A program made the translations under genes and the position numbers. DNA of 56,123 nucleotides from Aquimonas sp. (GTDB taxonomy: Bacteria > Pseudomonadota > Gammaproteobacteria > Xanthomonadales > Xanthomonadaceae), in contig JAKOMQ010000023.1 of NCBI GenBank assembly GCA_022241605.1, forward strand, positions 1 to 56,123, in the 5' to 3' direction. The number at the start of each line of letters is the position of its first letter. Position 1 is the first letter of the stretch. A model generated the notes under the pieces. That model did no database searches, was not told where the DNA came from, and worked only from the letters and a program-made list of their open reading frames with translations. Below are positions 16,300-25,435 of the stretch, piece by piece.

Positions 16300-17724
16300 A
16301 TGCGAAGCGAAACGCAGCCGTTTGACGAAATGGGCTGGCCGGACGAGATACGAGCGCCGTATGCGCTGATCGACGCCTGGCTGAAATCGGTGCCACCCGA
16401 GCAGCTGGCGCTCAAGCGTCGAGAGGCCGAGGTGCTTTTCCGCCGCATCGGCATCACCTTTGCGGTCTACACCGAGGGTGGTGACGCCGAGCGGCTGATA
16501 CCGTTCGACATCATTCCGCGGGTCATGGCGCAGGCCGAGTGGCAGCGCCTGCGCAGTGGGCTGGAGCAGCGCGCCAAGGCGCTCAATGCCTTTCTGCACG
16601 ATGTCTATCACGATCGCGAGATCCTGCGTGCCGGCCGCATCCCCGAGCGCCTGATCCTGCACAACGCGGAGTTCCGGCCCGAGATGAACGGCCTGGATTT
16701 GCCCGGGCACGTGTATTCGCACATCGCCGGTATCGACATGGTGCGCACCGGGCCGGACGACTACTACGTGCTTGAGGACAACTGCCGAACGCCGTCCGGC
16801 GTGTCCTACATGGTGGAAAACCGCGAGGTGATGCTGCGGCTGTTCCCGGAGCTGTTCCGCAAGGCGCAGGTGGCGCCGGTGGCGCACTACGCGGATGAGC
16901 TGCTGGAGACCCTGCGGTCGGTGGCACCGCCGAACTGCGTGGGCGAGCCGACCGTGGTGCTGCTGACCCCGGGCATCCTCAACAGCGCCTATTACGAGCA
17001 TGCCTTCCTGGCCGATGAGATGGGCATCGATCTGGTCGAAGGCGCTGACCTGCTGGTGCGCAACGACATCTGCTACATGCGCACCACCGCGGGTCTGTCG
17101 CGCGTGGATGTCATCTACCGTCGCATCGACGACGACTACCTCGACCCGCTGGTGTTCCGCTCGGACTCCATGCTCGGTGCGGCAGGCCTGCACTTCGCCA
17201 ATCGTGCCGGCAATCTCACCATCACCAACGCGGTGGGCGGCGGCATTGCGGATGACAAGGCCGTCTACATCCACGTGCCGGAGATGATCCGCTTCTATCT
17301 CGGCGAGGAGCCGCTGTTGCGCAACGTGCCGACGCACGACTGCAGTAAGCCTGAGGAGCTCAAGTACGTGCTTGATCATCTCGATGAGCTGGTGGTCAAA
17401 GCGGTGCACGGCTCCGGCGGCTACGGAATGCTGGTCGGGCCGCATGCCAGCAAGCGGGAGCTTGAAGAGTTCCGCGCCCTGCTGAAGGCCAAGCCCGAGA
17501 CCTATATCGCGCAGCCGACGCTTGCGCTGTCCACGGTGCCGACCTTTGTCGAGTCGGGTGTGGCGCCTAGGCATGTGGACCTGCGGCCGTTCGTGCTGTC
17601 CGGCAGCGACCGCATCCGGGTGGTGCCCGGTGGGCTCACGCGGGTGGCGCTGAAGGACGGTTCCCTGGTGGTGAATTCCTCCCAGGGCGGCGGCACCAAG
17701 GACACCTGGGTGTTGGAGGACTGA
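16300..17724 (+). CDS. Circularly permuted ATP-grasp type 2 protein (Anbu operon)
   Basis: This 474-residue protein matches the DUF404/DUF407 (CP_ATPgrasp) family. It has RREAEVLFRRIGITFAVYTE and IPFDIIPRVM near the start, FLHDVYHDREIL, YYVLEDNCRTPSGVSYMVEN in the middle, and VVKAVHGSGGYGMLVGP plus STVPTFV and HVDLRPFVL at the C-terminus. The ATP-grasp elements occur in permuted order. Such proteins are predicted to ligate an amine to a carboxylate at ATP's expense. GGAG lies five bases upstream of ATG 16300, which places the start despite an open frame before it. It is the first gene of the operon and overlaps the alpha-E gene by one base (TGATG). Confidence 0.93.
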   Translation: MRSETQPFDEMGWPDEIRAPYALIDAWLKSVPPEQLALKRREAEVLFRRIGITFAVYTEGGDAERLIPFDIIPRVMAQAEWQRLRSGLEQRAKALNAFLHDVYHDREILRAGRIPERLILHNAEFRPEMNGLDLPGHVYSHIAGIDMVRTGPDDYYVLEDNCRTPSGVSYMVENREVMLRLFPELFRKAQVAPVAHYADELLETLRSVAPPNCVGEPTVVLLTPGILNSAYYEHAFLADEMGIDLVEGADLLVRNDICYMRTTAGLSRVDVIYRRIDDDYLDPLVFRSDSMLGAAGLHFANRAGNLTITNAVGGGIADDKAVYIHVPEMIRFYLGEEPLLRNVPTHDCSKPEELKYVLDHLDELVVKAVHGSGGYGMLVGPHASKRELEEFRALLKAKPETYIAQPTLALSTVPTFVESGVAPRHVDLRPFVLSGSDRIRVVPGGLTRVALKDGSLVVNSSQGGGTKDTWVLED

Positions 17725-18665
17725 TGCTCGCACGGACCGCAGGAGATCTTTACTGGCTCGCTCGCTACATGGAGCGGGCCGATTACGTCGCGCGCCTGCT
17801 GCAGGTGGCTGGGCATATGAACGCGGTGCGGGTGGACAAGAACCTCACCAGCGAGTGGGAATCCGCCATCGTCGCCGCCGGCTGCGAGGAGACCTACCCC
17901 GCAGGGCATGCCGGTGCGGACGAGGCCAGCGTGATCCAGTTCCTCGCGTTCGAGCGCAGCAACGCGTCCTCGATCGTCAACTGCATCGAGACGGCGCGGC
18001 GCAACGCGCGTTCGGTTCGCACCTCGCTGACCACTGAAATGTGGGAGGCCGTCAACGTCACCTCGCAGGAGCTGGCCGGCTTTGTCGGAGCGCCGCTGGA
18101 TGCCGATCGACTCTCCGAGTTCCTGGAGTGGGTGAAGGTGCGCGTCAGCCTGTTCCACGGCGTTTGCGCCAACGGCATGCTGAGGCGCGACAGTTTCCAT
18201 TTCATCCGCACGGGACAGTTCCTGGAGCGCGCTGACAACACCGCGCGGCTGCTCGACGTGAAGTATCACGTGCGTCTGCCCGACGTCAGCGACGTCGGCG
18301 GCGTGATCGACTATTACCAGTGGCTGGCGATCCTGCGCGTGGTCGGTGCGCGGCGCGCCTATCGCGTGCTGTTCAAGGGCCGCGTCGAGCCTGCCCAGGT
18401 GGCCGAGCTGCTGATCGCCCGGCGCGAGTTTCCGCGCTCCCTGGCGTTCTGCTACGAGCAGATCACCCATCATCTGGACAGCATCGGCGCGCAGGACCCT
18501 GCCATGTCCACCGAAGCCCGCCGTCAGGCGCATGCGCTGTTCACCGACCTGCGCTTTGCGCGCATGGACACGGTGCTGCAGTCCGGCCTGCACGAATACC
18601 TTACCGATGTGGTCGACCGAACCCAGACCCTGGGTGCGGAAATCGCCAAGGGACATTTGTTCTGA
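17724..18665 (+). CDS. Alpha-E domain protein (Anbu operon)
   Basis: This 313-residue, all-helical protein belongs to the alpha-E (DUF403) family. The N-terminal signature LYWLARYMERADYVARLLQV is repeated in weaker form at GQFLERADNTARLLDV (~180-195). The rest is helical with conserved Asn/Arg (FERSNASSIVNCIETARRNA). Alpha-E proteins almost always sit beside the permuted ATP-grasp gene, and are thought to be its partner or a substrate-handling subunit, but no activity is known. Its ATG overlaps the TGA of the ATP-grasp gene, and its TGA overlaps the next ATG, so the three are likely made from one message. Confidence 0.93.
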   Translation: MLARTAGDLYWLARYMERADYVARLLQVAGHMNAVRVDKNLTSEWESAIVAAGCEETYPAGHAGADEASVIQFLAFERSNASSIVNCIETARRNARSVRTSLTTEMWEAVNVTSQELAGFVGAPLDADRLSEFLEWVKVRVSLFHGVCANGMLRRDSFHFIRTGQFLERADNTARLLDVKYHVRLPDVSDVGGVIDYYQWLAILRVVGARRAYRVLFKGRVEPAQVAELLIARREFPRSLAFCYEQITHHLDSIGAQDPAMSTEARRQAHALFTDLRFARMDTVLQSGLHEYLTDVVDRTQTLGAEIAKGHLF

Positions 18666-19480
18666 TGCTACTCACCATCTCCCACGACACGCACTACCAC
18701 TACGCAGAGGCGGCCTGGCTGGTCGTGCAGGCGCTGCGGCTGTGGCCCGCACCGAGCGCGAGCCAGGAGGTCAAGTCCTGGCGGGTCAGCGTGGACGGGC
18801 GCGTGCTTCGGCCCACCTGCGTGGACGGCTTTGGAAACCCCGCAGCCACCCATTCCATCGACCAGTCAGTCCGGGAACTGCGGCTGTCAGTGCGGGGCCA
18901 GGTCGTCACCCGTGACCGTAGCGGCGTGCATGGCGATGACGCCGCGGGGCTGCCGCCGATGTTTTTCCTGCGCAGTACCGAGCTCACTGCCTTGACGCCG
19001 GGCATCGCTGCCCTGGCGGATGAAGTGGCGGGCGAGGGTACGGCCCTGGAGCGTCTGCACCGGCTCGCCAACGGCGTGCGCGACCGCGTGGATTACGTCA
19101 CCGACAGCACCGACGTCGGCACCAGCGCGGGCGAGGCTCTGGCTGCCGGCGGTGGTGTCTGTCAGGACCACGCCCACGTGTTGATCTCTGCGGCGCGCCA
19201 TCTGGGCTTTCCGTCGCGCTACGTGAGCGGCTACCTGTGCCCGATGGAGAACGTTACGGAGGCCGCAAGCCATGCCTGGGCCGAGATTTTCGTCGATGAC
19301 CTTGGCTGGGTCGGATTCGACGCCGCCAACCGCGTGGCGCCGGACGAACACTACGTGCGGGTGGCCTGCGGCCGCGACTATCGCGATGCAGCGCCAGTGC
19401 GTGGCCTGCGCCGGGGCGGGGCGGAAGAGACTCTGGATGTGACCGTATCCATCACGCTGTCGGGCGAGCGGGCACAATAG
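18665..19480 (+). CDS. Transglutaminase-like cysteine peptidase (Anbu operon)
   Basis: This 271-residue protein has an N-terminal beta-rich domain (DUF of the transglutaminase N-region, with HDTHYHYAEAAWLVVQALRL). Its papain-like transglutaminase core has a visible triad: C166 in GGVCQDHAHV, H203 in ASHAWAEI and D219 in VGFDAANR. No signal peptide is seen, so action in the cytoplasm is expected. Within this operon type it may release or transfer a peptide made by the ATP-grasp/alpha-E pair; this is inference from conserved gene order. It starts at the ATG that overlaps the alpha-E stop and ends 45 bases before the Anbu gene. Confidence 0.93.
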   Translation: MLLTISHDTHYHYAEAAWLVVQALRLWPAPSASQEVKSWRVSVDGRVLRPTCVDGFGNPAATHSIDQSVRELRLSVRGQVVTRDRSGVHGDDAAGLPPMFFLRSTELTALTPGIAALADEVAGEGTALERLHRLANGVRDRVDYVTDSTDVGTSAGEALAAGGGVCQDHAHVLISAARHLGFPSRYVSGYLCPMENVTEAASHAWAEIFVDDLGWVGFDAANRVAPDEHYVRVACGRDYRDAAPVRGLRRGGAEETLDVTVSITLSGERAQ

Positions 19481-19525
19481 ACGGCTGGCGGGCCGCTTTG
19501 GCCGCGCCGTTCTCTGGAGAACACA

Positions 19526-20269
19526 GTGACCTATTGCGTAGGGCTTCTGCTCGACGAAGGCCTTGTGATGCTGGCCGACACCCGCACCAACGCGGGCTTC
19601 GACAACATCTCATGCTTCTCGAAGCTGCATACCTTCCACTCGCCGGGCGAGCGCTTCATCGCCACCATGTCGGCCGGAAATCTTGCCGTCTCGCAGGCGG
19701 TGATCAACCTCATCCAGGACGGGATCCCGGACCCGGAAACAGGCAAGGTGGAAACCATCCTGTCGGTGCCGACAATGTTTGGTGCAGCGGCGTTGATCTC
19801 GGAGGCCGTACGTCGCGTCTACCGCACGCACGGCGAGGCCATGAAGCAGCAGGACGTCTCATTCGACGTGTCGATCATGCTGGGTGGCCAGATCGCCGGG
19901 CGCACGCTCCGGCTGTTCCATATCTATGCCGCCGGCAACTTCATCGAGGCCACCAAGGACACCCCCTATCTGCAGATCGGCGAGCACAAGTACGGCAAGC
20001 CCATTCTCGATCGCGCGGTGACCAGCGAAACCTCGCTGGTGGAGGGCATGAAGCTGGCCTTGATATCGATGGACTCCACGCTGCGCTCCAACCTGAGCGT
20101 GGGTATGCCGCTGGATCTGCTGGTCTATCAGATCGACAGCATTGACGGCGTCGTGCAGCACCGCATGGAGGAAGGCGACAGCTACTTCGCCATGATCCGC
20201 GAGCGCTGGTCAAAGGCGCTGGAGGAAGCCCATCGATTGATCCCGCCGCCGGACTGGTTGGCGCCCTGA
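19526..20269 (+). CDS. Anbu (ancestral proteasome beta-type) peptidase
   Basis: This 247-residue protein is a proteasome-type (Ntn-hydrolase) peptidase of the Anbu branch. It starts from GTG with Thr second (MTYCVGLLLDEG). D18 lies in LADTRTNAG and K33 in FSKLHTF, so after Met removal the positions are T1, D17 and K32, close to the proteasome T1/D17/K33. GNFIEATKDTPYLQIGEHKYGKPIL and the C-terminal LIPPPDWL are also familiar Anbu features. The protein is expected to form a homo-oligomeric ring without a known ATPase partner. GGAG lies upstream of the GTG. It closes the operon with ATP-grasp, alpha-E and transglutaminase. Confidence 0.95.
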   Translation: MTYCVGLLLDEGLVMLADTRTNAGFDNISCFSKLHTFHSPGERFIATMSAGNLAVSQAVINLIQDGIPDPETGKVETILSVPTMFGAAALISEAVRRVYRTHGEAMKQQDVSFDVSIMLGGQIAGRTLRLFHIYAAGNFIEATKDTPYLQIGEHKYGKPILDRAVTSETSLVEGMKLALISMDSTLRSNLSVGMPLDLLVYQIDSIDGVVQHRMEEGDSYFAMIRERWSKALEEAHRLIPPPDWLAP

Positions 20270-20563
20270 TCCGCGCTGTGCAGTGCAGGGCTGCCGCCAA
20301 GCGCATTGAACAGACAGCGTCCAAGGCACTGCAGCCGCCGCCGGTTGCGTGTGGCGGCCGCAGCGGTCGGACGCTGTCGAATGCCCTCGGATGGTGCGGC
20401 ATCTAGTGTAGTGATTCGCGCTTGAGCGGACGCACCTGCGGCGTCTTTGCGCGGCTGACAGCGTTCCTCCTCCTCGCCATAGCGCTGCTATGACTCGTCG
20501 TCGCGCCTTGCCAGCCACACAAATCCGCTTGCAGCGACTGTCCGCCAGGCACGAATCGCTGCA

Positions 20564-20701
20564 CTAGCTCTCGGAGGGTGGCGTTGTCTGTGGTTTGGAG
20601 GCCTCGCGCTCGGCGCGCTTCTTCGCCTCCTTTTCGTCTTTCTTCTTCTGTTTGGCCAGTTCGCGCTGGCGCTTTTCGAAGGAATAGTTGGGCTTGGGCA
20701 T
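20564..20701 (-). CDS. Small lysine-rich protein (45 residues)
   Basis: The minus-strand frame encodes MPKPNYSFEKRQRELAKQKK, then a K/E-rich helical stretch, ending SKPQTTPPSES and a TAG. The YSFEKRQRELAKKKK pattern is one I remember from small conserved proteobacterial proteins of no assigned function. The upstream ribosome site is weak (gcgagcagac). The high helix propensity and mixed charge suggest a single charged helix. It has no clear operon partner. Confidence 0.7.
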   Translation of the reverse strand: MPKPNYSFEKRQRELAKQKKKDEKEAKKRAEREASKPQTTPPSES

Positions 20702-20856
20702 GTCTGCTCGCTGGGTGGGAGAGCTGCCAATGTACCCAAGCCGACGCCCGCATGCGAACGTTCGCGTGCATCGCGGTGCTCCAACGGGCGGCTGGCGCCC
20801 GGCGTGACGGCGAGCTGAGGGCGCGCTGGGCTCTGCCCGCCATCCGGGCATAGGGC

Positions 20857-22956
20857 TCACTCGACGAAGGGTGAGCGCAGTGGGCCGATATCCGCCAACG
20901 TTTCCGCAGCCTCGATCTGTGCGATCTGCTGCCTCACCAGGCCGATGATGGCCGGGTCCATGGGCACCAGGGTCTGGTCCACGAAGGCGCGATAGGCAGC
21001 CAGCGCCTCCTCGCGCTGACCGAGGCGGACGTGCGCATTGCCGAGTTCGATGTGGCCGGCCACCATCCGCGGGTTGACTGCCAGCACCTCGTTGCCGCGC
21101 CGGACCACCATCTCCCAGTTGTCGCCGTTTTCGCGGTAGATGTAGTCGAACAGGCGCGTGGCGATGCTGTTCGCGCGCGCCCGCGGGTCGCGAATCCGGC
21201 CCTTGCGCACGTGCATGTAGCCGGCGCGGAACACTTCTTCCGTTTCGGCGTAGAAGGTGTCGGGGTCCCAATCCCAGGTGGGCCAGGGCACCAAGGCGCT
21301 CATCGACACCAGAAAGTAGCCGTCGTAGACGCCGGCGGCGTTGTCGTCGTCCAGCGATTCCACCAGGTTGCGGTTGCGCAGTCCCGCGCCCTCGGACTGG
21401 CGGGACCGGCCCCCGAAAAAGGGCAGCTCGCCTGCGAGCACCACGCCATCATGGAAGGCGCGGGTCTCGTGGAAGCGCTGGCCGAGATCCAGTGACTCGT
21501 TGGCGAAGTAACGCCATGCGTTCTCGCTGCCGCCGGCCAGACGATTGTGGAACTCGTAGAGGCGGCGCTCGGGCAGGGTGGCGGCCAGCAGCAGCACGAC
21601 GCAGGCGGCAAAGCCCGCGGCTTCGATGCGGGTGCGCAACGGCTTTGGCTGCTCCCTCAGCTCAGTCAGCAGCTGGCGCAGAGCCAGCGCGATCAACAGC
21701 AGCATCGCCAGCACCACCGGCAAGGCATGGCGGATGCCGGCGTAGGCGCCCTGCGAACCGGCCAGGGCGACGAAGTGGCCGCCCGCCATCGCCAGCACCA
21801 TCAGCAGGCCCATTCGCTCAGCCCGGCTGAGCCGCATGCGCAGCAGCACCAGCAGCGCCAGCGGCAGCATCAACAGGGTCGCCATCGGCAGCTTGGAGAC
21901 GATCTGGCTTGGCCAGATATGCCAGGGGTGCTCGCCGATGTACTGGCGGCCCCACAGCAGGTGCGAGCTCTGGCCACGTCCGTCGACGCCGGCACGCAGG
22001 GTGTCGGCCAAGCCCCAAAGATAGGGCCGCGGCAGCAGGCGGTAGCTGTCGGCGGTGTCCAGCAGGCTGCGCATCAGCGGGCGCTTGAGGTCCTCGACCT
22101 TGGCGCTCATCTCGCGATTCAGTGGGTCGGTGCCGTCCGGGCTGGTGTGGAAGCGCAGGCCGTAGTGCGCCCACAGCACCGCTACCGCCAGCAGGGCGGT
22201 GGCGGTGAGCTTGCCCAGCCGCAGCAGCGATTCACGGCCGCCTGTGCTGCGCGCCTGCCAGACCAGCACCGCCACCAACCCCAGCCCGAGCGCGGCCAGC
22301 CCGGCAAGCGACGAGTGTTTGCTGGACAGCGCCAGGCCCATCGCTAGCCCGGTCAGCAGCGCTGATCGCCAGCGCCAGTCGCTGGCCAGCAGGCCTGCCG
22401 CACAGGCCGCCAGCAGCAAGGTCAGGCCCAACGGCAGGTCGGTCATCACCAGCGGCATGTGCGCGGCCAAGGTGGGCTCGAAGGCGGCGAGGCCGAGCAG
22501 GGCAGCGGCCGTGATCAGCCCGAACACGCGCCAGACCAGCAGGCCGGCCAACAGGAGCAACAGGCCGTTGAGGGCGAACATGGCCAGGCGTGCGCGCTGC
22601 TGAACGGCAATCGCGTCGTTGTCGAGATAGACCGTGCGCTCGACGTAGTCACGCTCCTGGGTCTTGTCGATCAGCGGCTCGAAAGGCCGCAGCGCCAGCA
22701 CATCGGCTGGCATCACCGCGCCGACCCAGAGCTTGGTCAGCGGCGGGTGCTCCGGATTGAGTCGCCAGTCACCGGTAGCCACATAGCTTGCGCCGGCCAC
22801 GATGTGCCACGGCTCGTCGATGGTGAAGCTGTCCAGCCGCGTGCCTGCCTGGGAGCGCAGGATGGCCAGCAGCACCAGGGCGAGCAGCAACAGCAGCCCG
22901 AGCGTCCGCGGCAAGGTGGCGCCAAGTGCTGATGCGGGTGTCGGGCTGCTGTCCAT
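20857..22956 (-). CDS. GT39-like integral membrane glycosyltransferase with C-terminal TPR
   Basis: This 699-residue protein begins with a transmembrane helix and then SFTIDEPWHIVAGASYVATG and LNPEHPPLTKLW, the acidic loop typical of GT39/PMT-type enzymes that use polyprenyl-phosphate sugars. Many further helices follow to ~470. The periplasmic part continues with a region containing YRENGDNWEMVVRRGNEVLA and a TPR-like tail (GHIELGNAHVRLGQREEALA). A strong aaggagg site precedes the ATG. It may glycosylate a periplasmic protein or lipid; donor and acceptor are unknown. No lipid-sugar genes flank it directly. Confidence 0.85.
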   Translation of the reverse strand: MDSSPTPASALGATLPRTLGLLLLLALVLLAILRSQAGTRLDSFTIDEPWHIVAGASYVATGDWRLNPEHPPLTKLWVGAVMPADVLALRPFEPLIDKTQERDYVERTVYLDNDAIAVQQRARLAMFALNGLLLLLAGLLVWRVFGLITAAALLGLAAFEPTLAAHMPLVMTDLPLGLTLLLAACAAGLLASDWRWRSALLTGLAMGLALSSKHSSLAGLAALGLGLVAVLVWQARSTGGRESLLRLGKLTATALLAVAVLWAHYGLRFHTSPDGTDPLNREMSAKVEDLKRPLMRSLLDTADSYRLLPRPYLWGLADTLRAGVDGRGQSSHLLWGRQYIGEHPWHIWPSQIVSKLPMATLLMLPLALLVLLRMRLSRAERMGLLMVLAMAGGHFVALAGSQGAYAGIRHALPVVLAMLLLIALALRQLLTELREQPKPLRTRIEAAGFAACVVLLLAATLPERRLYEFHNRLAGGSENAWRYFANESLDLGQRFHETRAFHDGVVLAGELPFFGGRSRQSEGAGLRNRNLVESLDDDNAAGVYDGYFLVSMSALVPWPTWDWDPDTFYAETEEVFRAGYMHVRKGRIRDPRARANSIATRLFDYIYRENGDNWEMVVRRGNEVLAVNPRMVAGHIELGNAHVRLGQREEALAAYRAFVDQTLVPMDPAIIGLVRQQIAQIEAAETLADIGPLRSPFVE

Positions 22957-23090
22957 CGTCTACCTCCTTCGAAGTCAGACGGGTCCACGGACTTTGGTGG
23001 CCTCAGGGGCCAGCGGGATCGCCAGGGCAATGCCGATGCAAGCCGGGTCTGGAACCGCTCGCGAGGAAGGGTCCGACTCGGCTCGTTGCT

Positions 23091-23642
23091 TCAGCCTTCG
23101 ACCGCCCCACGCATGCGGCCTTCCTGCAGGGCCGAGGTGTCGCCTTGGATACCGCCCTCGGTAAGCAGGTGCACGGGGCCGGGGCAGGGCATGCGCACCG
23201 CGTTTTCATCCCGGCAGGCATAGGTGCCCAGCACGACTTTCAGATCACCGCAGGCGCTGGCGTGACCGTCGAGCGTCTTGTCCACCCGGCGTCCTGGGCT
23301 GAGCCCCTCCTGCAAGGTGCCGAACTCACCCGCAGCCTGCAGCACTGCGCCGTCCTTGCCGTGCCAACCGATCTGGATCAGCAGGCCGGGAATGTCGACG
23401 CTGGTCTGGTTGGCGATGGACCACTCGGGAATGCAAAAGGCATCCGGGCGACCGCCAGGCGCGACGCGCAGGACAATGCCCTGCAGCGCATCGCCCGCCG
23501 CCATGGCGGCTGTTGGCGGGGCACCGGCAGGTGCTGCCGATGCTGCCGGGCCGCTGCCCGTGTTGGGGGTCGACTCCTCGCCGCCGCTGCAGCCGAACAG
23601 CGCGAGGGTGAAAGAGAGTGCCGTGATTCTCAGAGCATTCAT
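23091..23642 (-). CDS. Lipoprotein, unknown function
   Basis: This 183-residue protein starts with MNALRITALSFTLALFGC, a lipoprotein signal with Cys18. An Ala/Pro-rich linker (~25-50) follows, then a folded domain with FCIPEWSIANQTSVDIPGLL and paired cysteines (CGDLKVVLGTYAC, MPCPG), likely disulfide-bonded. The frame is open for 45 codons upstream, but the lipobox fixes the start at 23642. No family was recognised. It is ~135 bases downstream of the GT39-like gene on the same strand, so cotranscription is possible. Confidence 0.7.
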   Translation of the reverse strand: MNALRITALSFTLALFGCSGGEESTPNTGSGPAASAAPAGAPPTAAMAAGDALQGIVLRVAPGGRPDAFCIPEWSIANQTSVDIPGLLIQIGWHGKDGAVLQAAGEFGTLQEGLSPGRRVDKTLDGHASACGDLKVVLGTYACRDENAVRMPCPGPVHLLTEGGIQGDTSALQEGRMRGAVEG

Positions 23643-23804
23643 TAGGTGGGCCTCGGGTAGCGGTGAGCAGGGCTGGGCGGGGCGCTGGCGTCGGCGTGGC
23701 CGGATAGACCGGGTCGCGCTTGCCCGCGCTAGGATACGGCGCGCAGGGAGCCGGACCGACAGGCTCTGGCCATGCACGCGATCGCTTGCCCCAGTCGACT
23801 TTGC

Positions 23805-25088
23805 CTATTCGAAGCCGTCGCCGAACAGTCCCTCGCCGATCCGGTAGAGGTGCACCGCGCCGCCGTCGGGTTCGAACTCCTCGGTGAAGGGCACTTCGCC
23901 TACCGCGATCAAGTCACCGCGGATCGCCACCGAGCTGCCAAAGAATCCGTTCTCACGGGGTTCGGGCGAGGTCAGGGTGGCCACCAGACTGCCGTCACGC
24001 AGGTCGAACACAAACACGGCGCCGTCGCGCTGCAGGGTCCGGGTGCAGGCGCGGCAGGTGGCCACTGCGTAGGGCCACGCGATCCCCACGCCGTGCTGGG
24101 CGAAACCGTCGCCGTTGAGCGGATTGGTGTGCTGCAGCACGCGCTGCAGGGCGCCGCTGCGAGCGTTGTAGATGAATGCGCGGCCGCTGCCGACCAGGGC
24201 CAGCGAACTGGCGATGAACAGGTCGCCCTCGGCATCGAGGCGCAGGCCGAAAGCGCCGGGCGTGGGGCTGACAGGACGCAGGCGGCGCAGCTGGGTGCCA
24301 GTCTCTCGGTCGAATACGTAGACGTCTCCGGGCCCGCTGAGGTTGCCGGCGCCGACCAGCACGAAGTCCTGGGTGAAGCGCACTGCCGTGCCGAAAGCGC
24401 GTCCAGGCCCCGGGTCGTCGGGGCCGAGGACGCGCAGTTCCTCGCCGGTGCGAGCATCGTAGAAGCGCACCGCGCCCCCAACCGATTGATTGGGTTTGAG
24501 GAAGCGGTTGTCGTTGATGCTGCCAATCGCGACGATATCGCCGCTGGCTGCCACCGAGTTGCCGTCCACGTTGATCGGCTGCGGAAGCGCGCGCAAGGAT
24601 TCGGGCGCATCCAGCTCCCAGCTCAGCGCCTGCGCACCGGGCGGGCTGGTGCAGCAGTTGGTGACGCGGCTGCCGATCATCCGCAGCCCGTCGATCGCGA
24701 TCCGCCGGCCCAGAGGCTGGAACACGCCGATGTTGCTGCCCACGGCCACGCGCGAGATAAGCTCGCCGCTGCCGACATCGAAGGCGAACACGCCGCCCGC
24801 CGGTGCGAACGTGGTGCCGCTACTGGTGAAGAACTCGAAGTAGCTGGGCGCCCCGGTCACCAGGACCTCGCCTGACAGGTCGACGCTGTAGCCGAGCTGG
24901 CCACGTCCGTACTGGCCCAGCCCCGCGCTTTCGGTGGTGAAGCTGCGCAGGTGGGTAACCGACAGCGGCTGCGCAAATGCAGGAAGCGCTGCGCACGCAC
25001 TGAGCAACAGGCTGCAGGCCACAAGCGCTCGTGGTCGGCGGCAGCGAAGTACGCAGCCGGGCAATTCGGGGTTTGTTCGGGAGGACAT
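23805..25088 (-). CDS. Secreted beta-propeller protein (FG-GAP/PQQ-like) with terminal GFE tag
   Basis: This 427-residue protein has a basic N-region, a hydrophobic signal (LVACSLLLSACAALPAFA) and a chain of repeats built on ~50-60-residue beta blades, such as GGAVRFYDARTGEELRVLG, GDVYVFDRETGTQLRRL and GAVFVFDLRDGSLVATL. This is typical of beta-propellers with FG-GAP or PQQ-like blades. The last residues are LFGDGFE, a motif also found after the signal peptide of the hydrolase at 3389. The start is ATG 25088 or GTG 25091. Secretion to the surface or medium is inferred; binding partner unknown. Confidence 0.8.
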   Translation of the reverse strand: MSSRTNPELPGCVLRCRRPRALVACSLLLSACAALPAFAQPLSVTHLRSFTTESAGLGQYGRGQLGYSVDLSGEVLVTGAPSYFEFFTSSGTTFAPAGGVFAFDVGSGELISRVAVGSNIGVFQPLGRRIAIDGLRMIGSRVTNCCTSPPGAQALSWELDAPESLRALPQPINVDGNSVAASGDIVAIGSINDNRFLKPNQSVGGAVRFYDARTGEELRVLGPDDPGPGRAFGTAVRFTQDFVLVGAGNLSGPGDVYVFDRETGTQLRRLRPVSPTPGAFGLRLDAEGDLFIASSLALVGSGRAFIYNARSGALQRVLQHTNPLNGDGFAQHGVGIAWPYAVATCRACTRTLQRDGAVFVFDLRDGSLVATLTSPEPRENGFFGSSVAIRGDLIAVGEVPFTEEFEPDGGAVHLYRIGEGLFGDGFE

Positions 25089-25435
25089 CACGATTCCGGG
25101 CTGGTGCAGGCGCCACCTGCGTCAGTGAAGGGAATCGTCAATCCGCAGCGAGGGCGGACATTCGCGTCTTGAGCTCGTGGTGCAAAGCGTGAGCGCGAGG
25201 TGCCGCTGCGTGGTGGGTATCCATCCCGGTGGTTTCCACCCGGTAGCGGATGCCTGTGAGTGCGCCGGCGCTTGCGTCACGGTGCGGGCGGCCGAACCGT
25301 TCGCTGCGGCCATGCCCCAGCGCAGAAGCAGGAGTGTCCAGAGCGCGCTGCAGCCGGCACTTGACACCAAGGCCGCGCGCCTGTGCCTGCCGTTTGATCT
25401 GACGGGCTGCTGCCGGGCCGCTGCCGCGCTGCCGG
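25089..25435 (+). other. Intergenic region, no gene recognised
   Basis: These ~347 bases follow the DCC gene and precede the propeller gene on the minus strand. A 115-codon minus-strand frame runs through them, but it has low-complexity composition, no ribosome site and no family resemblance. Confidence 0.4.
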
